Assembly (NCBI RefSeq): GCF_018687715.1 | Contig: NC_056752.1 | Coordinates: 16,513,501 to 16,577,500, forward strand | Length of the DNA stretch: 64,000 nucleotides | Reading direction: 5' to 3' | Source of the DNA: Carya illinoinensis | Lineage: Eukaryota > Streptophyta > Magnoliopsida > Fagales > Juglandaceae | In this document: in pieces, positions 13,801 through 24,270 of the stretch | Layout: each line of letters opens with the position of its first letter | How positions within the stretch are numbered: the first letter of the stretch is position 1 | Program-made: the position numbers and the translations under genes | The notes under the pieces: generated by a model | Database searches by the model: none | What the model was told of the DNA's origin: nothing | What the model saw: only the letters and a program-made list of their open reading frames with translations

Positions 13801-15077
13801 ATGGTTACTGTCAAATGTCTTCTTCCTATAGTAGCTGCTAAAGGTTGGCATCTAATTTAATTAGATGTCAACAATTTTTTTCTTCATGGAGATTTTGATG
13901 GAAGAGATTTATATGTCTTTTCTCCCTGGTTTTGGTGATAAAAATGACACACGGGTTTGTAGGTTAAACAAGTCCTTGTATGGTTTAAAGCAAGTTTCAA
14001 GACAATGGTTTACTAAATTTTCTTCACCATTCTTGATCTTAGCTTTAAACAATCCAAAACAGATTATTCTCTTCTCACACGGCTTGAAGGTGCTAGTTTC
14101 ATTACTTTGCTAGTTTATGAGGATGACATCCTCATTGCTAGCAATGATATGGCTGCTGTCAACACTTTCAAAACCTTACTTGATTAGAAATTCAAACTTT
14201 CGAACCTTGGGTCTTTGAAGTACTTTTTGGGTTTGTTGTTTACAAGGAACAATTTTGGCATTTCTCTTTCTCAAAGAAAATATGCCTTAGAGATCTTATC
14301 AGACACTAGATTTATTGGTTCCAAACCTGTTAAAACTCCAATGGAGCAACACATCAAGCTTTCTCGGGATGATGGTCCTCTTTTAGAAGATCCTTCTTCA
14401 TATAGAAGATTAGTGGGCAGGTTGCTTTATCTCACAATCATACGTCTAGATATTACCTTTGTAGTCCACACTTTAAGCCAATTCATGGACACTCCTCAAT
14501 TGCCTCATATTCATATTGCTCAAAGAGTCTTACAATATATTAAGGATTCTCCCAACCAAGGTTTTTTTTTTTTTTCCTTGCAAATTCTAATCTCCACTTG
14601 ATTGCCTTTGCTGACTCAGATTGAGCCGGATGTCAAGATAATCGAAGATCTGTTATAGGTTTTTGTGTTTTTCTTGACAAATCTCTCATTTCCTAGAAAT
14701 CCAAAAAGCAGAGCATTGTTTCTCGATCCTCAGCTGAATCAGAATATAAAGCCATGGCCAACACAGTTTGTGAGCTTGTGTGGTTACTTTCTTTGCTTCA
14801 TGACATACAAGTTCCTCATTCTCAAGCTGCTACTCTCTATTGTGACAAGGAGGCTGCCATTCATATTGCCATTAATCCTATGTTTCATGAAAAAACAAAA
14901 CATATAAAAATAGATTGCCACTTTGTTCGTGGCAAGGTTCAAGCAGAACTTGTGAAGCTCTTTCATGTCTCTTCTCATAATCAATTAGCCGATTGTTTCA
15001 CTAAACCATTAGGCTTTCCTTTATTTTCTACCTTAATATCCAAGTTGGGCCTTATTAACATACATGCTCCAGCTTGA
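10850..15077 (+). pseudogene. Copia C gag-pol remains
   Basis: The domains are in normal copia order, but stops and frameshifts break the polyprotein. Gag runs from about 10850 to 11780. Protease has WIIDTSAMDHM near 11938, so the usual D-S/T-G-A is altered to DTSA. GAG-pre-integrase lies at about 12400-12480 (CPICPLAKQKRL) and integrase at about 12500-13130. RT covers about 13640-14570, with the catalytic YxDD read as VYEDDILIA near 14112. RNase H and the C-terminus cover about 14600-15077 (ADCFTKPLG near 14990). The protein is not expressible as one chain, although each domain is easily recognised. Confidence 0.88.
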
Positions 15078-15083
15078 AGGGGG

Positions 15084-15268
15084 TATTAGAGATAGTATTG
15101 TTTCAGCTATTTAGTACATGCTTGATTACTTTAATTAGATATTTAAATATTGTTTTCCCACCTATCAGTTACTATAAGTCGTATTTTCATTTCGTGTAAA
15201 CATAACTCAAATAATACATTTCAGGTGCTCTGCATATTCCTGGCATCTTCTGGGCATCAATATTAACA
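15084..15268 (+). repeat. 3' LTR of copia C
   Basis: This is the 185-bp partner of the LTR at 10621-10806. It follows the polypurine tract and is followed by the target duplicate AACTC. Confidence 0.93.
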
Positions 15269-15273
15269 AACTC

Positions 15274-15770
15274 AAACTCAGATACTTTCCAAATCTTCAC
15301 TGAAAAGTGTAAGCCTTGGTACCATCATGGTGACAAACGAAGTATCATCTAACTTCACTTCTGATACAGCTTCTCAAAAATATACATACAAATCCATCTC
15401 TGCATTGATTTTTTATTTTTTTTTTAACGCGTTCTGCATATGGCATCCCTGTACACCATACTTTGTTTACCTAGTCTGTCATTCCAGGCACCAACGTAAT
15501 GCTTATCAACTAAGTAGGAACCCAAGTCGCACGGAACTTGATTTTTGACATGTCCTCCATGCGATGGTTGCTTTCAAAATTGTCCGAAATCTTTGCTGTA
15601 TTTGAGATATTGAGACCAACCAGCATCCAAGAAGGATCCCTCAAAAACGATGGTCTTGCCAACAAGTCTTGAAGGGCCGATCTTAAGTCCTCGTCCTTGA
15701 TTGGCTACTCTGACACAATTATAGCATGTCGACCCACAACAACCAGGCCACACTCATAATTATTCACTAT
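15274..15770 (-). pseudogene. Possible exon remnant, unrecognised protein
   Basis: A minus-strand frame around 15720-15600 reads RVANQGRGLKIGPSRLVGKT, then continues IVFEGSFLDAGWSQYLKYSKD before a stop near 15574. Another short frame near 15370-15285 reads SEVKLDDTSFVTMMVPRL. I do not recognise the family. The orientation agrees with the remnant at 9110-9904, so both may be parts of one gene split by copia C. Bases 15771-16202 show no supported feature. Confidence 0.3.
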
Positions 15771-16202
15771 TTTTTTCTCGGTAATTATTCACTAAAAAAT
15801 TAATCCTAGAAATACTGAATCCATTGAAAAGTTACCGTAGCTTGAATTCATCTCACTGCAAAGCAACGGAGGAAGTCTTTAAGTAAGATGTCACACCAAC
15901 TTCTGCTTTAATAAGTTTTACTACTTACTAAAAAAAAGAGCAACTGAAGTCTTGGGAAGGATATTCTTCACAACCAACTACAACTCCTGTCAAGGAAAAT
16001 TCGAACCCTAATACAACCAATCATTGATGTCTAGAATCAGGCTGAATTCATAAATATGAACTTACAAAACCAAGCAATTATAAATTTGATGCCTGATGTC
16101 TTACTTCACAACCAACTATAAAACCTAAAACATTGAACTCTATAACTATCAAAAACTAACAGAGAAATCCGATCTAATTATATCCGTAAAGATGACTGAA
16201 AA

Positions 16203-16459
16203 TGTGATGCAACACAATTTTATTTTTATTGGGAGTAGGCGTTCAAGAACAAAGTCTCAACTAATCCCAGGAGTACAGGCTCTCAGCAAAAAGTTTTCCA
16301 CAAATGCATCTAGGTAATTCAAGGAGAAGTTTCTCCGAAACTATAGCCATTAAAAATTGTTTATACTCAAGAGGAATCGAACCTTAGACCTATAAGAAGT
16401 CAAGACCAAGGCTTTTACCACTTGAGCCTACCCCTAGGAGTTGTGATGCGACACAATTT
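16203..16459 (-). mobile_element. tRNA-derived SINE with long target duplication
   Basis: The element body is 16221-16441 on the minus strand. It carries RNA polymerase III internal promoter boxes: an A-box-like TAGGCTCAAGTGG (16418-16430) and a B box GGTTCGATTCC (16373-16383), spaced as in tRNA-derived SINEs. Its 3' end runs into a short A-rich tail (AATAAAAATA). An 18-bp duplication, TGTGATGCRACACAATTT, flanks it at 16203-16220 and 16442-16459 with one mismatch. Such a long duplication is typical of LINE-mediated insertion. Confidence 0.82.
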
Positions 16460-16989
16460 GGATAATAAGGTCTTTACAGAGGTACACATTGCAACATTTT
16501 TATAGTTAAATATTTTAGTAATTTGGAGGGTGCAAAGTGGATTTTTTTGTCTTATTTTAGTCTAATGTTTTGGCATGTAACACTTAAGTCACCTAATTAG
16601 GTATGGGTAACCATAAAATAAGTAATAATTGAAGAACACTATGATGTTGTATGATGTATTGCCGTTGAATCGCTCATTTGATAATTTGAGGATTCTATTA
16701 ATAAATTCAGAGAATCATGTCAACATGGCCAAAAAAGTTGCTTACTGAAATAGATGGTGGAACACTATTGAGCTTTGTACTGTGTTAGATTTTGTGGAAA
16801 GTTTGCACCTGTTGTGTAGGTTGACAAATTACGTGGATCACTAGCATCTGGTAAAGTATGTGTTTGAGCTTGGTCTCTGAGGATTCTGTTTTCATTACTT
16901 CATCTACTATTGAAATGAGCACTGGCATCTGCTCTATGGTTGATTGTTTGCTACTGCATAGTCGATTCTCTTTTCCTTCCAATTTGCAG

Positions 16990-17400
16990 TGTTCGAGTTT
17001 CCAAGAGCTGCAAAATACTCTGTTTATGTGACAGTAATTCAGCTCTACACATCGGGATTTTTTTTCATGCTGGTAATCCTGATAACTAGAGATTATTTTG
17101 CCATCATTTTCACAAGCAGTCAAGATTTACAAAGAGCTGTCTCTCGTTTGGCATTCCTTCTTGGCGTGACTATGGTTCTTAACAGTGTTCAACCTGTAAT
17201 TTCAGGTCTCATTATATGGCTTCTCCTTTATCTATGCTATATGATAAGCTTCTTACTCGTGCCCCTTCAATATCTTTTGAATCATTTTTGCAGGCGTCGC
17301 TGTAAGCTTTGGGTATGTTATATCAACTTTGGGTAGTTATTACGTTTTTGGGCTTACAATTGGATTCCTATTAGGTTACACAGCAAACTTGGGAGTGATG
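16990..17400 (+). pseudogene. MATE efflux transporter, two-exon remnant
   Basis: Two exons with proper splice borders are visible: 16990-17205 (acceptor TTTGCAG, donor GT at 17206) and 17294-17400 (acceptor TTTTTGCAG, donor GT at 17401). They read PRAAKYSVYVTVIQLYTS, then hydrophobic helices, then LNSVQPVISG joined to GVAVSFGYVISTLGSYYVFG and LLGYTANLGVM. This matches the C-terminal half of plant MATE/DTX proton-coupled exporters (NVQPVLSGVAVG region, membrane-located). The residues before PRAAK are wrong for the family, which normally has VSNELGAGNPRAAK. No upstream or downstream MATE exons are seen, so this is a remnant. It converges on the fibrillarin 3' end. Bases 17401-17882 hold nothing else I recognise. 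Confidence 0.75.
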
Positions 17401-17882
17401 GTAAAATATTTCAATTCCGCTTTCATGCAATACTAACTACTAAGGAATCTGTCATAGTATATGCTTTGGTGTCAGTATCTCTTGAAGAAAATCCGGACCA
17501 ACTCTTGATCATTTATCTTTTCGTCACATCTGCAAGTTCTGAGTGTAACCTTTCAGCCACCATTTGATTTTTATCTTTGCCCATCGATTGTTGGATGTCT
17601 AGGTTCAAAATCTATCTTCACGATACCGAACCATCATCCAGAAACAAGGGCTAGAAAGAAGGATGATTTTACTTCAGTTTAGTTCTTGAGGATGTTCCCG
17701 ACCCAGGTTGAGAGCTCGAGATTTGCTTTAGATGTGCTTAGAAATGATTAGAACATAATAGTAACCCACAAAAATTAAATAAAAAACAAAGATAGAAAAC
17801 ATCCATAACATTGTCTTCGCCAAAATTTCAATTCGGTTACCACTCTGACAACAGTTACAGGCTACCGATGCCCCCCTGCATC

Positions 17883-20800
17883 TCAGACAGCAATTTTGGA
17901 TTTCTTTGGGACACGATAGCCCCCAACCACACAGGCGTGGTCACGCTCATAAGGTTCAAGCGTAACTTGTTCAAATGGCTTGAACTGATCCTGCTTTAGC
18001 TTGTTCACTTCACTCTGGAATACAGCCTCAGCAGGTTGTGTAGAATCTATGCAGTTGGCCTGAAATATTCAAGCAGATAACAACATTAGGAAACCAAAAG
18101 GCAAATTTCTACAGAAGCAAAAGTAAAGTCGCTTTATAAAGTAAAAAATTAAAAATAAAAATTGGAATTCATCTTTCGTTACAAGTCTGATCATTAGACA
18201 ACATACACTACAAAGCAGAATGCATAAGGTTTATTAGTCACACTAACAAGCTCCAATCACTGCTCCTGATCACCTTTACACACATTTGGGCAGACCACCT
18301 GAACTTTCACTCTCCATCTTACAACCAGTGATATAGGAAGAAAACTAAATAAGAAGACTGCACAAACCTTGATAGAAATTACAAAATGGCCTCCAGCTTT
18401 AAGAAAATATGATGCATTCAATGCTAGAATCCTTGCCTGTAAGGGTTCATAGAAAAACGAAAATAAAATTCAAATAAAGCAATCTAACTAAAATATGGGA
18501 GACACCAGCCCCAGCGTATTAGTAGGCCAGAGCTATGTCCACGAAAACAAGTAAATCCATAAGAACGGCGCAAAGTAACATAAACAAACTGAAAACATTT
18601 ATAAACTCTAAAAAGGGCATGCAACTCAGTTATTGAAGATTAACACTCAATAGCTGTTATCCTCCAAAAATTTGAAGGGCCAAAGCTCCAATTCATGTAA
18701 GAAGCAAACATGGTCAGCTTCATGCTGATCCAAAATCATGATTTCAACTGTGGTTTTTGGCATTTAAGCTATAAAAGCTATAAAAAGTGCACAAGCATGG
18801 CTGTTAAATGGAAATTATACTATTATTTAACAACCGTCCTACAAGAGAAGAATCAAGTCCGAAAACACTCAAAATATCAGAGATTCAGAAGCGAAAGATA
18901 CAAAAATGAGATACAGAAGTTTGACAACTACTAGGAAAAGTAGCAATAAAAGTTCATGTTTGCGCATGGTAATAAATAAACATACAAGTGAAATATATAA
19001 ACAAGAACAATCTAACAAAAAACAGGATGAAATGTAAAATGTTGTATGTAGCCATATCGTATGCAAGCAATAATGTACATAACAATAGTCAATTCAACAG
19101 ATTCTGTCTAGAGCATCTGAAACTCAAGCGCACATCACCCATAACATGTTGAAGGGAAGCTCGAGTAACTCATCATATACTCATTATTCCGAATAAGATA
19201 TAATACTTGAAAGAATACACAAAAAATGCCAATAAAACATGAAATGACTTTATAGCACCATCAGAAACTCGATTTTGCATCACCCATTATGTCTTGAAGG
19301 GGAATCCGAGTTAACTCATCATATGGTCAAGTTATAAAACGAGATATAAAATGTAAAAGATTAAAATACTTAATTTAACAAAAACACACATGAAGCTTAC
19401 AAATCCCAAGTCCAAACGTGTACATAATATTTGAAGAGTTTCGAAAACCATCAAATTTTTATACAAGAAACAAAAAATTTATCAAAAAGGGAAGAAACTT
19501 AACTACATGGATTATTCAGGAGTAATAACAAGTGAATTAAAAATATAAAACACGTGAAATAAGTTTCATCTTCAGAAAATAACTTTGCATTAAACCACAT
19601 AACTAAATGTTTCCTCAAAGCACAAAAAATTCAAGAGATAAATTTGGCATGTAATTTAAGAGGAGTTGCAGAAAGGAACTCAACGGCAAGGTACAAAAAA
19701 CATTTGCTACAAAGATGTCCCAGAGCATTTCAAATTCACTAATGAAAATAGATGTTGTGACCTCTTTGAATGCAATGGTTCCACCGTGCCATTTTAAATG
19801 TGAGAAAACCAATTGAATAAGAAACACATCAAAGAGCAAACCTGATCAGGCTGTGCAACATCAGAAAATATTACATCCACCATGCCAACTAGCATTCGAT
19901 ATTTCGATGGATGCCTAGCATCTTCAATTATGGGGATAACATTAGTGCGCTTCTTTGCCATGTTAACCAGGTCCCTACCACTTCTATGAGAAAACTCCAC
20001 TGCATAAACCACTCCAGTCTACACATAACAGAGAGAATTTCAAGCAACTGTTTTAAATATAAACAAACTTTTAACAATGATTTCATACGGACTACTTACA
20101 GGCCCAACAATGTCAGACACATGGGAGACAGTGGTTCCTGAAGCAGCCCCAAGGTAGAGGACCCGAGCACCAGGTTTCTTCAGGTTTATTAAAACGCAAG
20201 CATAAAAAATGGTTATGCGCATAGATTTATAGTATGATAATATAACAAAAACATGAAACGCAAAATTAAAACGCATTTAAAAATGGAGAAACTCACAATC
20301 CAAATCTCATCAACACCACCAATAATGGCAGCGGCCAACTTAGACCGAAATGGGTTCCAGACTCTGTATTCTACTTTTGTGCCATCTTCATTCTGGAAGA
20401 AAAAAGTAATTCACAAATTCACTCAGTCAATAACATTTAACAAAATTAAATTTTCTACGCAGAGCTGATGTTCTATGCATGATGCAAGATAGTGTTTCCA
20501 TAAAAATTACTAAAAACAAAAACCAAAATACTAGGTTATACAAAACATTACCAACTTTTTATGAAGAAAAAAGTGGTAAACCTACTTTTAATGAAAAAAA
20601 TTACATTTTTTTACACAATCAGGAGTTTAGCATTATATGGAGACATTTATTCTGTACAGAAGAAAAATTAAAAAATTTGCATCCAGCATATCATTACTAC
20701 CACCTTATAATTTTATTATTTTGCCCACTTTTCTGGCATCTGCAAGATGATATCAAAGCAACACCTTTTTTTTCTAGCACCACTTAATCTAGCAAATTTA

Positions 20801-21981
20801 ATAAACTCAATCTGTTTTCTTGGCAGTTTCTAGGTGAATATATTCCCCGCTTTGGGGGGACTGAACCCCAACCACAACCCCCAGAGGGAAGTGCCACCAG
20901 GCCAGAGCAAGAATCCTGAGTGAACCTTGACTTATATAGACACAAAAAAGAGAACAATATGCTTTGTGCATTGAAAATGGGTAAAGTTACTGCATAGTGC
21001 AACGGAATAGAATCTCGATAATCCACAAATTACTAATTAATCAATAGTGCATTTAAATTAAAGAAGATGATTGCTGTAAAATGACCTGTACAGAGATCCT
21101 TTTCTCATTGTAAACAGCTTCACCAGGTACCAAATTCTTAGTAACAATAGCATCTTCTTTACCCTTAGCAATGAATACTCCTCCATGTCTATGAGGCTCA
21201 ACCACAACCTTACTTCCACCTTTCATTCCACCTCTACCTCCACCCCGGCCTCTTCCACCAGCGCCTCGGCCACCACGTCCACCACCACGGCCTCCCATGG
21301 CACTACCTCTGTCGCCGCCTCTCCCTCCACCACCTCTGCCTCTACCTCTGCCTCCATCACCCCTGCCCCTGAATCCACCACCGCCACCACGTCCTGCACC
21401 AATACAAACAATTAAAAAGACAAAATCCAGCATTGGATCATATAAGAACTCATTGGGTTGATGGTCAAATGCAAAAAGTCGTAAAAAGTTGAGATATTTT
21501 CAAGTTCCAAAACAAGAAAATCAATATTGATAGGGGAAAAAACATATGATTTACAACAAAAATTAAAATAGACAGTGAACACCTAAATCTCTATCCCGTT
21601 GACATCAAAATTTGAGAAATATCTCACCGAAAATATTAGATTGATCATTTTTCGGAACATTTCAAACAATGGCGTCCTTTCTACTGATCAACCGTTTAGG
21701 CTCACCGAAACATAATCAAAGATTCATACAATCAAAACAAAATATGAACAAAACATAATACTATACTGTGTATTATAGCTGAAAAATTAGAGAAAAATGA
21801 AAGAAACCATAATATTAGGCTAACGAAATCTATCAGTTCACCAATTAAAAACAAAAACTTAAATATGCCATCTCAGATATTTTCCCAAGCTTTCACGGCA
21901 ACCAAGCAGAGAGAAACGAGGACAGACGGCATGAAGAGAAGAAGGGGTTTCATTGCTAGAGCTACCTCGAGGAGGTCTCAT
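17883..21981 (-). CDS. FIB: Fibrillarin, rRNA 2'-O-methyltransferase (7 exons)
   Basis: This is the catalytic subunit of box C/D snoRNPs. It uses S-adenosylmethionine to 2'-O-methylate pre-rRNA in the nucleolus. Exons on the minus strand are 21981-21966, 21393-21086, 20392-20297, 20177-20100, 20018-19842, 18436-18368 and 18059-17883. All have GT-AG borders. The sum is 921 nt, or 306 residues plus stop. Exon 1 encodes only MRPPR and part of a glycine codon. Residues 6-61 form the glycine/arginine-rich (GAR) domain, followed by [16 protein letters not shown]. The methyltransferase fold has SAM motif [16 protein letters not shown] (about 149-163), then [14 protein letters not shown] and [12 protein letters not shown]. 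The protein ends PKKSKIAV. Length and order match plant fibrillarins with no frameshift, so it is probably functional. The start is the first ATG and gives the family N-terminus. Plant homologues also act in Mediator (MED36). Confidence 0.96.
19113..19181 (-). ncRNA. Diverged tandem copy of the intron-5 snoRNA
   Basis: About 145 bp downstream of the first copy in the same intron, the minus strand repeats its plan. It has a C box ATGATGA (19176-19170), the shared segment CCCTTCAA, an internal GGGTGATG and GAGTTT before the D position. The D box reads CAGA instead of CTGA, and both guide segments differ. A five-pair terminal stem (GAGTA/TGCTC, one G-U pair) keeps the same geometry as its partner. 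It is either a decayed duplicate or a second guide with a non-canonical D box. Confidence 0.55.
19257..19327 (-). ncRNA. Intronic box C/D snoRNA, U60-like candidate
   Basis: It lies in intron 5 of fibrillarin on the same strand. Read on the minus strand, a terminal stem ACCA/TGGT encloses C box ATGATGA (19322-19316) and D box CTGA (19264-19261). An internal C'-like GTGATG lies near 19288-19283. The upstream guide contains TCGGATTCCCCTT, which is complementary to AAGGGGAATCCGA. I recall that motif from conserved 25S rRNA, but the match needs to be checked by alignment. Established knowledge: Arabidopsis fibrillarin genes host the box C/D snoRNA U60f in their fifth intron. Position, boxes and spacing (about 71 nt) agree with that. 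The D' box is not clear. Confidence 0.78.
20780..20935 (-). mobile_element. SINE-like insertion in fibrillarin intron 2
   Basis: The minus strand contains an A-box-like TGGCCTGGTGGCA and a B-box-like GGGTTCAGTCCCC about 30 bp apart, near 20915-20860. This is the arrangement of tRNA-derived SINEs. I could not assign target duplications or exact ends. It lies within the intron between exons 2 and 3 and does not disturb the splice sites. Confidence 0.45.
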
Positions 21982-22072
21982 TGCAGCTAGTCCTTGGGTA
22001 GAAAAAGAATGCGTCCAAAGTTCAGCACCGAGCGAGAGAGGCGCAGTATGGTTGGATAGGGTTTTGGCCGGT

Positions 22073-22096
22073 GTTTTATAGTGGTAATTAGGGTTT
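22073..22096 (-). promoter_or_regulatory. Fibrillarin core promoter: TATA box and telo-box
   Basis: On the minus strand a TATA box, CTATAAAAC (22081-22073), lies about 95 bp before the start codon. The telo-box AAACCCTAA (22096-22088) sits immediately upstream. A further AAACCCTATCC lies near 22063-22053. Telo-boxes near the start site are known from plant translation and ribosome-biogenesis genes and fit coordinated expression of fibrillarin. The transcription start is inferred at about 22045. Confidence 0.7.
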
Positions 22097-22129
22097 AGGT
22101 CTCTTGGTTTGGAGAAAAATCTATTCTTC

Positions 22130-23039
22130 GGCTTAATTTTTTTAGAATAATACTAGATTCCCGGCGGGGATCCCACTAGGAGTGCTTTTTATTTTTTTAT
22201 TTTTTTAATGGTTAAGAAAAAATTATTTAATATTATTATAAATTTTTTATATTTTTTTAAATATTTAAAAATATTAAAAAAATGATGTAAAAAAAAACAA
22301 AAAAAATAAATTTTTTTAACCTAACAGGAGCTTCCAACAGTGACCGTAGCAAGGTTCATTTTTTAACACAACATCCTCGCACATGCCACCCTGGCACATT
22401 AAAAAGACCAAACCCCAACTCAATCAAGAGCAATGATATAGTTTCCCCCCTATTTACATTTTGTTTACAAATTATCAATAAAACAGTACCTTTTTTTAAA
22501 TTCAAACACATCACATCAAAATCAAAATTAAAATAAATATTTTAAAAGATATCATTTTATTTTAAAATTGAAAATAAAATTATAAAGAGGTTGTAACTCT
22601 ATCATTTCTCTCTAATAAATGAAAAGCTCTCAAAGGCAACTCTTTCTCCTTCCCCTTACTTCCCTTCCTATGAGCTCTCTATTGCTCGCTCGCCTTCCGC
22701 ACCCTATGTTTCAACACTTTCCGTGACCTCCATTTTGCCGGCACCTCAAATTCCTCCATTTTCATGATCCGTCATAAGCTATGTATTTGAATAGAAGCTT
22801 CGGATCAAGAACTCCCCAAAGCTGAAAAATTTACAAACTTTTACATTTAAGACTACATTTAGATGCTAGGCAAATTTCAGATAATTTGTGAATAATAGTG
22901 AAGTAGTTTACGAAACACAGCCTAAAACATCTCAATCTACAAAACCCAACTCTTAAATTCACCTACACATGCATGCACACAAAGAGAGAGATAGATATTG
23001 TCAGTTTAGAGAGAAAACATTTGTGTTGTCGAATACATC
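22130..23039. other. Intergenic, AT-rich; possible hairpin MITE
   Basis: No gene is seen. An AT-rich block at about 22207-22322 has imperfect inverted ends (GGTTAAGAAAAAATTATTTA and TAAATTTTTTTAACC), like a decayed MITE. The rest has mixed composition and no motif I can support. Confidence 0.35.
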
Positions 23040-23393
23040 TGTAGTGAGAATGAGTAAACAATGAAGATGAAGGAGAATGGAGACTCAAATTGGGTACAAC
23101 ACTGGGTAGGTACCACGATCCACACTATTCAGGGCCTCGTTGGGTGGATACCCCAATAGTGGGTACAATATACCAACACATTATGGGCAACCAAGTTACA
23201 TGCAGAGACAGTACAATAGAGAGTATAGCAATGGGTACGTGAAGGAGAAGAAGGACAACAAGTTTGGAATAGGGACTGGATTGGTGGTAGGAGTGGTGGC
23301 AAGGGTGTTGGGTTGAATCGCAATAATAGAAGGTGCTAATTAAGTGGAGGATCAGTTGGAGGATGATGCTGGCTACGACTCCGATGACTACTA
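23040..23393 (+). pseudogene. SRC2-like C2-protein C-terminus, remnant
   Basis: A plus-strand frame reads GGYPNSGYNIPTHYGQPSYM, then QRQYNREYSNGYVKEKKDNK and FGIGTGLVVGVVARVLG, followed by a stop. After a second stop come VEDQLEDDAGYDSDDY and a terminal stop at 23391-23393. The Gly/Tyr/Pro-rich stretch, the KKxNKFGxGxG hydrophobic segment and the acidic DDAGYD tail resemble the C-terminus of plant SRC2-type C2-domain proteins. No C2 domain is seen upstream. Stops at 23314 and 23338 make it non-functional. Confidence 0.45.
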
Positions 23394-23575
23394 GATTATG
23401 GGGCCTTAATGTCTCATTTGGTTACACAAATAAGATAAGAAATATGTGAATAATAGTAAGATAGTTTATAAATAGTAGTAAAATGGTTTGACCTAAGATG
23501 TTTTATAAGATTTTGAGAAAGAACATAAAAAAATGTTAAATAAAAATATTATAAAATTAAAATATTATTAGAATG

Positions 23576-24270
23576 TTGTATATAAACCGACTTGTATGTA
23601 TGACTGCCATAAGCCATCGTTCAATTAATGCCCATAAACCAACTTAAACCATAAACCGACTTGGTCCCCCTACATATATGGGCATCGTTCAATTGTATAA
23701 GAATCAAGTTTTTAGTATTTGAATAACGCCTTAAATATTTTCTTTTGTAATATTATTTTCCTTTTAGTGTTATAATACGTTATCAGCACGAGACTACCGA
23801 TTTTGAAGCTAGCAGCCTTCTACTTCAAGTAAATTTTTTAATATATTATTTGCAGTCCCCAAGATGAATATGAAAGGTTATATTAATTATTATTACTTGA
23901 TAAAACTATGTATTTATTCTTATCATTTTGTGATTGTATTTCTTATTTACAAGATACACATACTTATTTTCATGATTTATATATGTAAAAAATGTCAAAT
24001 CTTATAACATTAGAATTTGTTGCTTTTAACATTTCTCGCAAGAATTATTTATCTGTGATCCTTGATGCTGATATCCATTTAGGCGATGAACCTCAAAGAT
24101 ACAATCAAAGAAGGAAATCAAGCGTCGAGGCAAGACTTCACTAAGGCAATGGACGTATGCTTCCAAAGCCTTCAATTAGATTCCATGAATCACTCTATTT
24201 TCTTCACAATCATGCCAAGTCATAAATACTTTGGGGTCAATGCACTTCTAGTGCATTACCACATATGATT
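23576..24270 (+). mobile_element. Copia remnant: LTR end, primer site, gag start
   Basis: The end of an LTR (…TTATAATACG) is followed near 23777 by TTATCAGCACGAG, the primer-site context typical of one plant copia group. A gag-like frame starts near 23995 (LITLEFVAFNISRKNYLS). After a frameshift it continues at 24086 (MNLKDTIKEGNQASRQDF). Nothing of pol remains. It is a short 5' relic. Confidence 0.65.

Larger units (their letters stand above)
10621..15268 (+). mobile_element. Ty1/copia retrotransposon C, both LTRs, TSD AACTC
   Basis: This is a 4.65-kb element with recognisable LTRs at 10621-10806 and 15084-15268. Both begin TATTAGAGATAG and end CAATATTAACA, so the canonical TGTTA start is mutated in both. 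The target duplication AACTC flanks it at 10616-10620 and 15269-15273. The primer-binding site TGGTATCAG starts at 10807 and the polypurine tract TTGAAGGGGG lies just before 15084. It inserted into the decayed minus-strand gene around 8753-15770. Confidence 0.93.

Noticed and set aside
21185..21415. Ser/Thr-rich plus-strand frame opposite fibrillarin exon 2
   Set aside because: It is the complement of the glycine/arginine-rich coding sequence. Fibrillarin on the minus strand has full family support and splice sites.
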